NCBI GenBank assembly: GCA_003243195.1
Contig: QFQI01000008.1
Location: 1-64,000 of the forward strand
Direction: 5' to 3'
DNA length: 64,000 bases
Source: Sphingomonas taxi
GTDB lineage: Bacteria > Pseudomonadota > Alphaproteobacteria > Sphingomonadales > Sphingomonadaceae
This document shows positions 15,427 through 25,200 of the stretch, in pieces; positions within the stretch are counted from its first letter, which is position 1, and the number at the start of each line of letters is the position of its first letter. Under the pieces are notes generated by a model. It was not told where the DNA came from, did not search any database, and saw only the letters and a program-made list of their open reading frames with translations. The position numbers and the translations under genes are program-made.

Positions 15427-17715
15427 GTGCCAAAGAAACCCCACCCCGGCCTGCCGACGCGCGCGCAGATCCTCGATTTCATCGCCACCTCCGCCACGCC
15501 GGCCGGCAAGCGCGAGATCGCGCGCGCCTTCGCGCTGAGCGCGCAACAGAAGATCGCGCTCAAGGCGCTGCTGAAGGACATGGCGGACGAGGGGCTGATC
15601 GACTCCGCGCCCGGCCGCGCTTTCCACAGGATGGGCGGGCTGCCCAAGGTGACGGTGCTGCGCATCGCCGACGTGGACGAGGGCGGGAACGTGTGGGCGG
15701 TGCCCGAGCGCTGGGAGGCCGACGTGCCCGCGCCGCGCATCCGCGTGCGCGATCGTCGCGGCGGCGCGCTGGGCGTCGGCGAGCGCGTGCTGGCGCGCAC
15801 CGAGGAAACCGGCGGCGGCTGGACCGCGCACCCGATGAAGGTGCTGGCGCCGGCGTCCGAGCAGGTGATCGGCGTGCTGCGCGGCGAGGGCGCCCCGGGA
15901 CAACAGCGCCTGTGGCTGCAGGGGGTCGAGAAGAAGGAGCGGCGCGAATTCGCGGTGTCCGACGCCGGTGAAGCGCAGGCCGGCGACCTGGTGATGGCCG
16001 AGCTCGCCGGCCGCCCGCCGCGCGTCACCGCGCGCGTCGTGCGGCGGCTGGGCGATCCGTTCGCGCCGCGCAGCTTCTCGCTGATCGCGATCCACAAGCA
16101 CGGCATTCCCGACACCTTCGCGCAGGATGCGCTGGACGAGGCGGAGCGGGTCGCGCGCCAGCCGCTGGGCGCCATTGGTGGTGCGGGGGGACGCGAGGAT
16201 CTGACCCACCTGCCGATCGTCGCGATCGACCCGGCCGACGCGCGCGACCACGACGATGCGGTGTGGGCGACCCCCGACGACGATCCCGCCAACGACGGCG
16301 GGTGGAAGGCGATCGTCGCGATCGCCGATGTCAGCTTCTATGTGCGGCCGGGCAGCGCGATCGACCGCGAGGCGCGCGCGCGCGGCAATTCGGTCTATTT
16401 CCCCGATCGCGTCGTGCCGATGCTGCCGGAGGTGCTGTCGGCCGATGTCTGCTCGCTGAAACAGGGCGAGGACCGCGCCGCGCTCGCCTGCCACCTGCAG
16501 GTCACGAAGGCCGGTGCGCTGAAGTCATGGCGATTTACCCGCGCGGTCGTGCGGCTGGCGGCGAACATCGCCTATGAGGAGGCGCAGGCGGCGGTCGACC
16601 GGCACGCGGCGGGGCGCACCACCGATGCCGACACCGGCACGGACCGGGACGACGCGCTCGTGGAAACCGCGCTGCTCCCGCTGTGGGACTGCTGGCGCGC
16701 GCTTGCGGCCGCGCGCGACCGGCGCGAGCCGCTCGACCTCGACCTGCCCGAACGCCGCGTCGTGCTGGACGAGAAGGGCCGCATCATGTCGGTCGCCCCG
16801 CGCGAGCGGCTCGACGCGCACCGGCTGATCGAGGATTACATGATCGCCGCCAATGTCGCCGCCGCCAAGGCGCTGGAGGCGAAAAAGGCGCCGGTCATGT
16901 ACCGCGTCCACGAACCGCCCGCGCGCGAGAAGCTGATGGCGCTCAAGGATTATCTGGAGACGTTCGGCGTGCCGTTCGCGCTGGGACAGGTGGTGAAGCC
17001 CGCCACCTTCAACCGCATCCTCGAACGCGTCGGCGACGTGCCGTACCGCGCCGAGATCATGGAGCAGGTGCTGCGCACGCAGACGCAGGCCTATTACGCG
17101 CCCGCCAATCACGGCCATTTCGGCCTGTCGCTGGGCAGCTACGCGCATTTCACCTCGCCGATCCGCCGCTATGCCGACCTGATGGTGCACCGCGCGCTGG
17201 TGTCGGCCTATGCGCTCGGCCCCGGCGGCCTGCGCGGCGACGAGGATTTCGAGCGCGCCGGCGAGACGATCAGCAAGCTGGAGCGCCGCGCGATGGAGGC
17301 GGAGCGCGAGACGATCGACCGCTATGTCGCGGCCTTCCTGGCCGAGCGGGTCGGCGAACTGGTGGAGGTGCGGATCACCGGGGTCACCAACTTCGGCTTC
17401 TTCGCCACCGTCGCGGGCATCGGCGGTGACGGGCTGATGCCGGTGCGCGACCTGGGCGGCGAATATTTCCGCTTCGACGAGGGCGCGCGGCGGCTGGTCG
17501 GCGAGCATAGCGGCGAGGAATATGCGCAGGGCCAGCGGCTGGAGCTGCGGCTGGCGGAAGCCAATCCGGTATCGGGCGCGCTGCGCTTCGAACTGCCCGA
17601 GGGCCGCTACGGCACGCCGAAGCGCGACGGCGGCGCGCGGGCCGGCACCGCGCCGCGCGTGCTCAAGCGCCGCGGCCGCCCCGGCAACCTGCGCCACCAG
17701 AACCGTCGCAAATAG
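15427..17715 (+). CDS. rnr: ribonuclease R (3'-5' exoribonuclease, 762 aa)
   Basis: Domain order is RNase B helix-turn-helix-like N-terminus (I-L-D-F-I-A-T-S...G-K-R-E-I-A-R-A-F), cold-shock-like OB domains, the RNB catalytic centre (I-D-P-A-D-A-R-D-H-D-D-A-V near residue 275, the aspartates that bind the metal pair), F-T-S-P-I-R-R-Y-A-D-L near 580, then a C-terminal S1 domain (F-F-A-T-V...G-L-M-P-V) and a basic tail. It degrades structured RNA processively. The start is uncertain: GTG 15427 gives M-P-K-K-P, the usual beginning in related species; ATG 15391 is 12 codons upstream. It is followed closely by the small protein gene at 17732. Confidence 0.93.
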   Translation: MPKKPHPGLPTRAQILDFIATSATPAGKREIARAFALSAQQKIALKALLKDMADEGLIDSAPGRAFHRMGGLPKVTVLRIADVDEGGNVWAVPERWEADVPAPRIRVRDRRGGALGVGERVLARTEETGGGWTAHPMKVLAPASEQVIGVLRGEGAPGQQRLWLQGVEKKERREFAVSDAGEAQAGDLVMAELAGRPPRVTARVVRRLGDPFAPRSFSLIAIHKHGIPDTFAQDALDEAERVARQPLGAIGGAGGREDLTHLPIVAIDPADARDHDDAVWATPDDDPANDGGWKAIVAIADVSFYVRPGSAIDREARARGNSVYFPDRVVPMLPEVLSADVCSLKQGEDRAALACHLQVTKAGALKSWRFTRAVVRLAANIAYEEAQAAVDRHAAGRTTDADTGTDRDDALVETALLPLWDCWRALAAARDRREPLDLDLPERRVVLDEKGRIMSVAPRERLDAHRLIEDYMIAANVAAAKALEAKKAPVMYRVHEPPAREKLMALKDYLETFGVPFALGQVVKPATFNRILERVGDVPYRAEIMEQVLRTQTQAYYAPANHGHFGLSLGSYAHFTSPIRRYADLMVHRALVSAYALGPGGLRGDEDFERAGETISKLERRAMEAERETIDRYVAAFLAERVGELVEVRITGVTNFGFFATVAGIGGDGLMPVRDLGGEYFRFDEGARRLVGEHSGEEYAQGQRLELRLAEANPVSGALRFELPEGRYGTPKRDGGARAGTAPRVLKRRGRPGNLRHQNRRK

Positions 17716-17731
17716 CAAGGAGACGATCCCC

Positions 17732-18037
17732 ATGTCCGGAACCATCATGGCCGCGATGATCGCCCGCGCCCGCAAGCGCGTGGTGTGGCATTTCACCTCC
17801 GCCGGCGCGACGTCGAAGGACCATGCCACGCGCTTCGACATCCCCGACGCGCGGATCGACCGCCGCGTGTTCGAACGGATGCTGGCGTTCGGCGCGATCG
17901 AGCGGACGCCGGAGGGCCGCTACTGGCTCAACGAGAACCGCCTGTCCGATTATCGCAAGGAATCGCTGGCGCGCGCGCTCGGCATCCTCGCCATCGCGGG
18001 CTTCGCCGCCGCCGGCGCGATGGCGATCGGGGGATAG
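17732..18037 (+). CDS. small protein with winged-helix-like core and C-terminal membrane helix (101 aa)
   Basis: A good ribosome-binding site (AAGGAGA) sits 8 bases before ATG 17732, and the gene lies 16 bp after rnr, probably on the same transcript. Residues ~15-75 are basic and helical (A-R-K-R-V-V-W-H-F, then F-E-R-M-L-A-F-G-A-I-E-R-T...Y-W-L), with the look of a short winged helix. Residues ~80-100 are a single membrane helix ending at the C-terminus (A-I-A-G-F-A-A-A-G-A-M-A-I-G-G). No named family is recognised. A tail-anchored small regulator is one possible reading. Confidence 0.8.
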   Translation: MSGTIMAAMIARARKRVVWHFTSAGATSKDHATRFDIPDARIDRRVFERMLAFGAIERTPEGRYWLNENRLSDYRKESLARALGILAIAGFAAAGAMAIGG

Positions 18038-18077
18038 CGGCCCGCCGCGTCTGCGGCGACCTGCGCCCGCGTCCCGC

Positions 18078-21000
18078 TCACGCCACCACCAGCCACGCAT
18101 AGGGCACCAGCCCGTCGTGCGCGGGCGTGCTGCGCCAGCGGCGGTGGTCGGTGTGGCGGCTGGGCGGGGCGGCGTCGCCCGCCTCAGGCACGATCCCGCG
18201 CGCGGTGAGCAGCGCGACCAGCTCGTCGGTCACCGCCTGCCGCTCGCGCACGAAGCGCGACGCGAAACAGCGCCAGATCGTCCAGCCTGCCCGCTCCAGC
18301 ATCCGCTGCCGCGCCATGTCGTCGGGCCATTGCTCCGGCCCGTGATAGCGGTCGCCGTCGCATTCGATCGCCAGCCGGCGGTCGTCGGCGCCCTCCACCA
18401 CCAGGTCGATCCGCTTCGTGCCGACCGCCACCTGCGTGTCGACGCGGTAGCCGCGTTCCACCAGCAGGTCGTACATCTCCTCCTCGAACCGCGATTCGCA
18501 GCGTGATCGCCGCTCCTGCGCCCGCGTCGTGTCGCCCGCGAACGGCGCGTGGAAATGTTCGATCAGCGCGCGCCGCAGCCGGTCGGCGGGGCGAAGCTCC
18601 TCCAGCTCCACCGATCGCACCAGCACCATCCGGTCGCGCGCGCGGGAGGCGGCGACGTTGAACCGCTGCTCGAACGCCAGCCCGGACAGCGGCGTGCTGC
18701 CGCGATCGGCGACCAGCGACACGAACATGATGTCGCGTTCGTCCCCCTGGAAGGCGGCCGGCTCGCCGACGCGGATGTCGTGGCGCAGCATCAGCTCCGC
18801 ACCGATCATCTGTTCGATCGCCTGCATGATCGCCGCGGCCTGTTCGTGCCCCAGCAGGGTGGTGACGCCGATCGAACGATGCGCCAGCGCCGGATCCTCG
18901 GCGATCCGCGCGATCTGCTCGACGATGCAATCCACCTCGGGCGGGTTGATCTTGCCGCGCCGGTGGCCGTCCTCGACCAATATGTCGATCAGCGGCGGAT
19001 CCAGCCGCTCGCTGGCGCGCGGCAGCCGCAGCGGCACCAACTGGTGGCTGTAGAATTGCGCCTTGGAGAATTCGATGATCGGCGCGACGCAGCGGAAATG
19101 CTCCTTCAGCATGATCGCGCCGCCCGCGAACACCACGGTGCCGAGGTCGAACAGCGACTTCTCCTCGCGCAGCGCGCTGCGATAATCCGCGACCTGCTCC
19201 GACAGATGCCGGTCGGCGAGCAGGTTCATGCGCGCTTCCTCGCGGAAGCCGGCGTCCGGGCTGACCTGCCGGTCGTCGCCAACGATCAGCACCTGTTTCG
19301 CGCGCAACAGCGCCGGGAGCGCGGCGATCGTCGATTGCGACGCCTCGTCGATCACCACCAGGTCGAACAGCCCCAGCTCGGCCGGCAGCGATTCGGAGAC
19401 GCGGTAATGCGGCATGATCCAGCACGGCAGCGCGTTCTTGGCGCGGTCCGCCGCCGCGCGCGCGTCCAGCCGGTAGCGGCCGGCGCGCACCCCGGTGCCG
19501 CGCCCGATCCGCCGCATCGCCTGCGCATAGGCGGCGAGCGCGGCGCGCACCTGGTCGCTGGCCTTCTCGGCCAGTCCCAGCCACGTCCGCGCCTCGATCG
19601 CTTCCTCATAGGCGTGGGTCAGTTGCGCCTCATGCTCGCCGCGCTCGATGCCCAGCGTGCGCAGCCGGTCATGGCGGTCGACGCGCGCCAGCCACGTCGC
19701 CAGCCGGCGCAGCGTCCAGCGCGTGCGCCAGTCGGCGGGGGTGAGCGGATCCTCGACCCCCTCGACCGGCTCGCTCCGGCACCGCGCCGCCCAGCCCGGC
19801 GCGCCGCTCGCCTCGATCGCGGCGGTCACCTCGCAGATCGCGGCAAACGCCGGGGCGAGCGCGCGCAACGCCGCCGCCTCGTCCAGCGCCGCCTGCCAGC
19901 GCCGCCCCAGCAGCAGCGCGTCGGCGTCGCCGCGCCCGACCATCTCCTCCAGCACCGTGTGCAACTCCGCGCCCGTGGTGCCCGCCACGCCCTCCACCGC
20001 GCGCCGCAGCCCGGCGAGCCGGGTGCGCGCCGCGGTCAGCCGCGCGAGCAGCAGGTGACGGTCGATCGTGTCGAGCAGCGCCGCCGCCGCGCGGTCGTCA
20101 CCGGCCAGCGTCCCGCGCCAGCGGGGCAGCACGGTGCGCACCGCCGCCGCCACGTCGCGCTCACGCGCCGCCAGCGCGCGCAGCTCGGCGGCGCGGGCCA
20201 GTTGCCGCCTCATCGCCTCGGCCGCCGCCGGCGTGGCCGCGTCCACCGCCGCCAGTCCGGCCAGCCCGGCGGCGTGATTCCACGATGCCGCCAGTCGCTC
20301 CGCCGTGTCGCCGGCCTCGATCCAGCGCAGCACCTCGCGCCATTCATCGGTGCCCGCCGGCGCGCGTCCGCTCAGCCGCACCACGGCGAGCTGCGCCTTG
20401 ACGCCGCGCGCGAACAGGCTCTGCACCAGCCCCGGTTCCTCGCCCGCCGCCCGGCGCGCGACCCATTCGCGCATGCCGGGATCGGGGGCGTCGGGCAGCA
20501 GCACCGGCCGCGTGATGAAATATCGCGCCTCCGCCGCCAGCGCCGTCACCTCCGGCTCCAGCCCGGCGATCGCATCCAGCGCGGCATCGTCGGCATCGGC
20601 GCGCCACCGCGCCAGCGTCGCGGCGTCTGCGCCGTCGGTTCCGCCGCCTCCCGCATCGCCCGGCACCCGCGCCCACGCCGCGCGCAGCGCCGCCACATCG
20701 GAGCGCACCTCCATCAGCCGGTCGGGCGACACGCCTTCCGCCAGTCGCTCGTCGGCGCCGATCCGCCGCGTCACGTCGGCCGCCTCGCACAGGTCGCGGT
20801 GCAGCGCGGCGATCGTCGCCGCGTCCGGCAGGTTGCCCGGGGGCGGTGGCTGGTCGAGCGCCGCCAGCCGCGCGCCGGCCGCCTTGCGCGCGCGCCGCAG
20901 CCGCGCCACCGCTTCCTCATCGAAGCCGGGTTCGTGCGGCGCGTCCACCGCATCGGGCAGCCATGTCGCCAGCGCGCCGGCGGCCATTACGCGCCGCGCC

Positions 21001-22592
21001 GCCTCGGCGGGCGGGATCGTCGCGCCGTCGATCGTGACCGCCGCCATCGCGCCGCGCCCGATCTCCTCCACCTCGCGGTCGATCGCCGCCAGCCCGCGAT
21101 GCAGCGCGTCGATCCGCCCGTCGAGCGCGGCGATCTGTCGCCGGACATCCGCCGGGCGCGTGCGGTGAATACGGTCGGCGATCACGTCGACCGATTCCTG
21201 GAACTGCTTCAGCCCGTCGCGGTCGCTGTCCAGCAGGCTGACCGCCAGCGGGCGGACGGCGGCGGGCAGCTTGTCGCGCAGCACCTTCAGCGCCGGCGCC
21301 TTCTGTGATGTGACCAGCACGCGTTTGCCCGACGCCAGATAATGGCTGATGATGTTGGCGATCGTGTGCGTCTTGCCGGTGCCGGGCGGTCCCTGCACCA
21401 CCACGCCCGGCCGCACCGCCAGCCGGCGCACCACCTCGACCTGTTCGCGGTTGAACGGCAGCGGGAAGAACAGGTCGGCGCCCGATCCGTCCGCGCTGGT
21501 CACGCCGGGGATCGTGGAGACGCCGCGGCACGCCGGGACGTCCTCGGCGGCCGGCGCATCGGCGGGTGGCTCCACCAGCACGCGCACCGCCGCGGGCAGA
21601 TCCGCCGCGCGCCCGACCTGCGCCAGCGCGGTGCGGAAGCGCGCCAGATCCTCCATCAACTGCGTCGCGCGGCGCGGCCGTTCCAGCAGCACCCAGCCGT
21701 CGTCGACCTGCAGCGTCCCCGCCGCCGGCGCCGGCCGCTCGCCGCGGTCGGGCAGGTAGCAGCCATCCGGGTCGAGCAGCGCCACCGCGCGGCGCAGCAC
21801 CGGCGCGACATCCTCGGGCGCGAACGGCGACACGCCATTCTCCAGCGCCTCCAGATGGCGCTGCGCCCCGCGCCGCCATTCGTCCACGTCGGGCGCGTCC
21901 AGCGCGTCGAGCGGCGCGGCCTCGATCCCCGGCGGCGCTTCGCTGCGCGGCCGGACAGCGATCGCATGGGTGGTGTCGTCCAGCGCCAGTTCGACCGGCA
22001 CGGTCAGCAGCGGGTGGTGCAGCCGCCCGGCCGCATGCGTCCAGCGCGCGATGCCGATGCCGGCCACCAGCTCGACCGGCTGGGCGGTGCCGCCGTCCAG
22101 CGCCTGGCGCAGCGCGAACAGCGCATTGTACAGGTCGATCGTCTGGCGGCGCAGCCGCTCGTCCAGCGACCATGGCGTCCAGATCTCGCGCCGGTACGCA
22201 GCCAGCGCCGCCTCCAGCGCCGCGCGCGCCGGCTGGTCGGCGAGCCGCAGCGTCGCTTCCCCGCCCTCGCGCGCCGCCGGGTTGGCGCGCTCGGCACGCA
22301 ACGCCGGCGCGGTTGCGGGATCGTCGCGCAGGTCGATCCACGCGCGCAGGCCGGCGTCGCCCGGCTCCGGCGGCGCGCGGCGGCTCAGCCGGTCGACCGT
22401 CAGCCACGCATGATCGTCGCCGGCGCCGGCGTTCACCAGCACCCCGGGCAGCCGGATCAGCTCGTCGCCGGCGCGGCGGAAGCCATGGTAATCCGCCATG
22501 TCGATGACCCGTGGCAGGCGGTCGCGCTCGCTTGCCTCCACATAGTCGATCAACGCCGTCAGCCGCTCGCCCTCGATCCCGCTGGCCGTCAT
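18078..22592 (-). CDS. large superfamily 1 (UPF1-like) helicase with C-terminal Vsr/restriction-type nuclease domain (1504 aa)
   Basis: The start (ATG 22592) follows GGGGG at a good distance; the frame upstream is not protein-like. Residues ~1-330 are an unassigned N-terminal region. Walker A (G-P-P-G-T-G-K-T-H) is near residue 400, a long coiled-coil-rich insertion fills ~470-1020, Walker B (V-V-I-D-E-A-S-Q-S) is near 1080, and late helicase motifs (E-H-F-R-C-V, V-A-A-S-R-A-R-D-R) follow. Residues ~1365-1490 are a PD-(D/E)xK-like nuclease: E-E-E-M-Y-D-L-L, I-D-L-V-V-E, L-A-I-E-C-D-G-D. Proteins of this DUF3320/DUF4011 type occur near Ter stress genes and defence genes. It is divergent from the TerD-TerA gene at 22833. 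Confidence 0.88.
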   Translation of the reverse strand: MTASGIEGERLTALIDYVEASERDRLPRVIDMADYHGFRRAGDELIRLPGVLVNAGAGDDHAWLTVDRLSRRAPPEPGDAGLRAWIDLRDDPATAPALRAERANPAAREGGEATLRLADQPARAALEAALAAYRREIWTPWSLDERLRRQTIDLYNALFALRQALDGGTAQPVELVAGIGIARWTHAAGRLHHPLLTVPVELALDDTTHAIAVRPRSEAPPGIEAAPLDALDAPDVDEWRRGAQRHLEALENGVSPFAPEDVAPVLRRAVALLDPDGCYLPDRGERPAPAAGTLQVDDGWVLLERPRRATQLMEDLARFRTALAQVGRAADLPAAVRVLVEPPADAPAAEDVPACRGVSTIPGVTSADGSGADLFFPLPFNREQVEVVRRLAVRPGVVVQGPPGTGKTHTIANIISHYLASGKRVLVTSQKAPALKVLRDKLPAAVRPLAVSLLDSDRDGLKQFQESVDVIADRIHRTRPADVRRQIAALDGRIDALHRGLAAIDREVEEIGRGAMAAVTIDGATIPPAEAARRVMAAGALATWLPDAVDAPHEPGFDEEAVARLRRARKAAGARLAALDQPPPPGNLPDAATIAALHRDLCEAADVTRRIGADERLAEGVSPDRLMEVRSDVAALRAAWARVPGDAGGGGTDGADAATLARWRADADDAALDAIAGLEPEVTALAAEARYFITRPVLLPDAPDPGMREWVARRAAGEEPGLVQSLFARGVKAQLAVVRLSGRAPAGTDEWREVLRWIEAGDTAERLAASWNHAAGLAGLAAVDAATPAAAEAMRRQLARAAELRALAARERDVAAAVRTVLPRWRGTLAGDDRAAAALLDTIDRHLLLARLTAARTRLAGLRRAVEGVAGTTGAELHTVLEEMVGRGDADALLLGRRWQAALDEAAALRALAPAFAAICEVTAAIEASGAPGWAARCRSEPVEGVEDPLTPADWRTRWTLRRLATWLARVDRHDRLRTLGIERGEHEAQLTHAYEEAIEARTWLGLAEKASDQVRAALAAYAQAMRRIGRGTGVRAGRYRLDARAAADRAKNALPCWIMPHYRVSESLPAELGLFDLVVIDEASQSTIAALPALLRAKQVLIVGDDRQVSPDAGFREEARMNLLADRHLSEQVADYRSALREEKSLFDLGTVVFAGGAIMLKEHFRCVAPIIEFSKAQFYSHQLVPLRLPRASERLDPPLIDILVEDGHRRGKINPPEVDCIVEQIARIAEDPALAHRSIGVTTLLGHEQAAAIMQAIEQMIGAELMLRHDIRVGEPAAFQGDERDIMFVSLVADRGSTPLSGLAFEQRFNVAASRARDRMVLVRSVELEELRPADRLRRALIEHFHAPFAGDTTRAQERRSRCESRFEEEMYDLLVERGYRVDTQVAVGTKRIDLVVEGADDRRLAIECDGDRYHGPEQWPDDMARQRMLERAGWTIWRCFASRFVRERQAVTDELVALLTARGIVPEAGDAAPPSRHTDHRRWRSTPAHDGLVPYAWLVVA

Positions 22593-22832
22593 CTTGCCCC
22601 CATCCTGCCCGTCGCATGTCCGGCTACCGCCTGCGCCGCGCGGTCGTCGCGGAGATGCCGCCGAAACGGATGTATCGGCGTGGCCGCGTGATTGCGGGGC
22701 GCGGAACGTTCCGGCAACCCGGTGCTCGGCGCCGCAGCGGCACTGCGCGGTGGCAAAGGGGGATGGCGTGATTCTTGGGCGGCAGGGACAGGCCGCTCGT
22801 CCGACACGGACGGGCGAGCGGACGGGTGCGCG

Positions 22833-24014
22833 GTGGTGACCGATCTGGCGCAGGGCGGCAACGCGGCGGTGCCCGCCGGCGTGCTGACGGTGACGTTCGA
22901 CTGGACGGTGGCGCGCGGCCGCGACGTGGAGGCCGACGCGTCGGCCTATCTGCTCACCGCCGCCGGCACGGTGCGCGGCGATGCCGACATGATCTTCTAC
23001 AACCAGCCGGAGGGCGCGGGCGGCGCGATCCGCTTCGCCGCCGAGCAGGGCGCACGCGGCGGCTTCACCGTCGATCCGGCGAAACTGCCCCCGGAGGTGG
23101 AGCGGGTCGTGTTCTGCGTCACCATCCACGAGGCGCAGGCCAAGGCGCAGACGCTGGCGCTGCTGGGGCAGGCGGCGGTCACGGTGCGCGGCGCGGCGGG
23201 CGCGCTGTGCTTCGCCCCGCCGCTGGCCGACGCGCGCGAGGCGGCGATGATCTTCGGCGAGCTGTACCGCCGCCATGGCCAGTGGAAGTTCCGCGCGGTG
23301 GGGCAGGGCTTCACCGGCGGGCTGGCGCCGCTGGCGCGCTCGTTCGGGATCGACGTGGGGCAGGATGCCGCACCGCCCGCGCCGCCGCCTCCACCCCCGC
23401 CACCCCCGCCCGTCGCCGTCAACCTGTCCAAGGTGACGCTCGACAAGCCGGGCCAGGCGGTCAGCCTCCAGAAGCGCGGCGACAGTTTCGGCGAGATCAC
23501 GGTCAACCTCAACTGGTCGCGCGGGCGCAAGGGCTTCTTCGGCGGCGGCACCGCGATCGACCTTGATCTCGGCTGCCTCTACGAACTGGCGGACGGCAGC
23601 CGCGGCGTCGTGCAGGCGCTGGGGCGCAGCTTCGGCCGCTATGCCGCCGCGCCGTTCATCGAACTGTCCGGCGACGATCGCACCGGCGACGTGTCGACGG
23701 GCGAGACGCTGCGCATCAACGGCGCGCGCTGGGGTGACATCCGCCGCATCGCGATCTTCGCCAACATCTACGACGGCGTGCCCAACTGGCGGCAGACCGA
23801 CGGCATCGTGCTGGTCACCATGCCCGACCAGCCGCCGGTGGAGGTGCGCATGACCGAGGGGCGCGACGACCGCCGGCTGTGCGGCGTGATGCTGATCGAG
23901 AATGACGCCGGCCGGCTGAAGGCGACGCGCGTCGTGGAATATGTCCGCGACCAGCAGGTGCTGGACGAGCGCTTCGACTGGGGGCTGCGCTGGGTCGCGG
24001 GCACCAAGGACTGA
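22833..24014 (+). CDS. TerD-TerA type tellurium-resistance fusion protein (393 aa)
   Basis: Residues ~1-178 are a TerD domain: D-A-S-A-Y-L-L, G-D-A-D-M-I-F-Y-N-Q, V-T-I-H-E, M-I-F-G-E-L-Y and G-L-A-P-L-A-R-S-F-G. A run of about ten prolines (residues ~186-198) links it to a second, TerA-like beta-sandwich (L-D-K-P-G-Q-A-V-S-L, I-D-L-D-L-G-C-L-Y-E, then F-A-N-I-Y-D-G-V-P-N-W). TerD domains bind calcium through acidic clusters. The start is uncertain: GTG 22833 or GTG 22836 are the first codons with TerD character and have only a weak ribosome-binding site. Twelve bp separate it from the TerC-like gene. Confidence 0.9.
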   Translation: MVTDLAQGGNAAVPAGVLTVTFDWTVARGRDVEADASAYLLTAAGTVRGDADMIFYNQPEGAGGAIRFAAEQGARGGFTVDPAKLPPEVERVVFCVTIHEAQAKAQTLALLGQAAVTVRGAAGALCFAPPLADAREAAMIFGELYRRHGQWKFRAVGQGFTGGLAPLARSFGIDVGQDAAPPAPPPPPPPPPPVAVNLSKVTLDKPGQAVSLQKRGDSFGEITVNLNWSRGRKGFFGGGTAIDLDLGCLYELADGSRGVVQALGRSFGRYAAAPFIELSGDDRTGDVSTGETLRINGARWGDIRRIAIFANIYDGVPNWRQTDGIVLVTMPDQPPVEVRMTEGRDDRRLCGVMLIENDAGRLKATRVVEYVRDQQVLDERFDWGLRWVAGTKD

Positions 24015-24025
24015 TCGGGGGACGG

Positions 24026-25111
24026 ATGCTGCAATATTTCAAGGGCTCGCTGGCCTTCACCGCCATCTGCCTGGCGCTGGGCGCCGCGCTGGGATGGACC
24101 ATCACCCATGATGTGGCCGGGACGCTGGGCATCGTGTGGATCGTCGCGGTGCTGGGCGTGCTGGAGGTTTCGCTGTCGTTCGACAATGCGGTGGTCAACG
24201 CCACCGTGCTGCGCGACATGTCGCCGCGGTGGCAGCGGCGCTTCCTGACATGGGGCATCGTGATCGCGGTGTTCGGGATGCGGATCGTCTTCCCACTGGT
24301 GATCGTCGCGGTCGCCGCGCGGCTGGGGCCTATCGACGCGATCCGCCTCGCCGCCACCGATCCGGTCGCCTATGAACGGATCATCACCGAGGCGCATGCC
24401 GGCATCGCGGGCTTCGGCGGCGCGTTCCTGGCGATGGTCGGGCTGACCTTCTTCCTCGACGCGGACAAGGACACGCACTGGATCGCGGTGCTGGAGCAGC
24501 CGTTCGCGGGGCTGTCGCGCGTGTCCGGCCTGGCGATCGCGATCGTGCTGCTGGCGCTGTTCGGCCTGTCGCGGCTTGTCGCGCCGGTGCAGGCGATGAC
24601 CTTTCTCACCGCCGGGCTGTTCGGGCTGGTCGCGCATGTCGCGGTGCAGGCGGTGGCGGCGCTGATGGAGAAGGACGAGGAGGCGCCCGCCGCCGGTGCG
24701 GTCGCGGCGAAATCCGGGCTGGCGGCGTTCCTGTATCTGGAGGTGCTGGACGCCAGCTTCTCCTTCGACGGCGTGATCGGGGCGTTCGCGCTGTCGAACA
24801 ACCTGTTCGTCATCGCGCTGGGGCTGGGCGTCGGCGCGATGTTCGTCCGTTCGATGACCGTGATGCTGGTCGATCGCGGCACGTTGACCGAATATCGCTA
24901 CCTCGAACACGGCGCCTTCTACGCCATCGTCGCGCTGGCCGCGATCATGCTGGTGTCGGTGCGTGTCGAGGTGCCCGAAACCGTCACCGGGCTGATCGGC
25001 GCGGCCTTTATCGGCGCCGCCTTCCTCGCCTCGCTGCGCGCCAACCGCCGCGACGTCGCGCTGGACGCCGCGACCCCGGTGTCGCCGACCGGCGAGCGCC
25101 TCCACGCCTGA
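24026..25111 (+). CDS. DUF475 / TerC-family integral membrane protein (361 aa)
   Basis: About nine membrane helices. The characteristic TerC/DUF475 motif is present twice: L-E-V-S-L-S-F-D-N-A-V in helix 2 and L-E-V-L-D-A-S-F-S-F-D-G-V in helix 7; the acidic residues in these membrane segments are thought to bind a metal ion. It lies between two TerD-type genes and only 12 bp after the first, so all three form one operon. In Ter systems TerC is the membrane anchor on which TerD/TerA proteins are believed to assemble. Length is typical of the DUF475 branch. Confidence 0.93.
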   Translation: MLQYFKGSLAFTAICLALGAALGWTITHDVAGTLGIVWIVAVLGVLEVSLSFDNAVVNATVLRDMSPRWQRRFLTWGIVIAVFGMRIVFPLVIVAVAARLGPIDAIRLAATDPVAYERIITEAHAGIAGFGGAFLAMVGLTFFLDADKDTHWIAVLEQPFAGLSRVSGLAIAIVLLALFGLSRLVAPVQAMTFLTAGLFGLVAHVAVQAVAALMEKDEEAPAAGAVAAKSGLAAFLYLEVLDASFSFDGVIGAFALSNNLFVIALGLGVGAMFVRSMTVMLVDRGTLTEYRYLEHGAFYAIVALAAIMLVSVRVEVPETVTGLIGAAFIGAAFLASLRANRRDVALDAATPVSPTGERLHA

Positions 25112-25200
25112 TCCATCCACAGGCGATGCACGGCTTTTCCGGCCGTCATCGACACCTTGCCCACACACTTATCCACAACGTGCAACACGGAGCAGTTATC

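Noticed and set aside
22593..22832. N-terminal extension of the TerD-TerA protein from 22692
   Set aside because: The extra 47 codons are glycine/arginine-rich with no TerD resemblance; this stretch is better seen as the divergent control region with the helicase gene.
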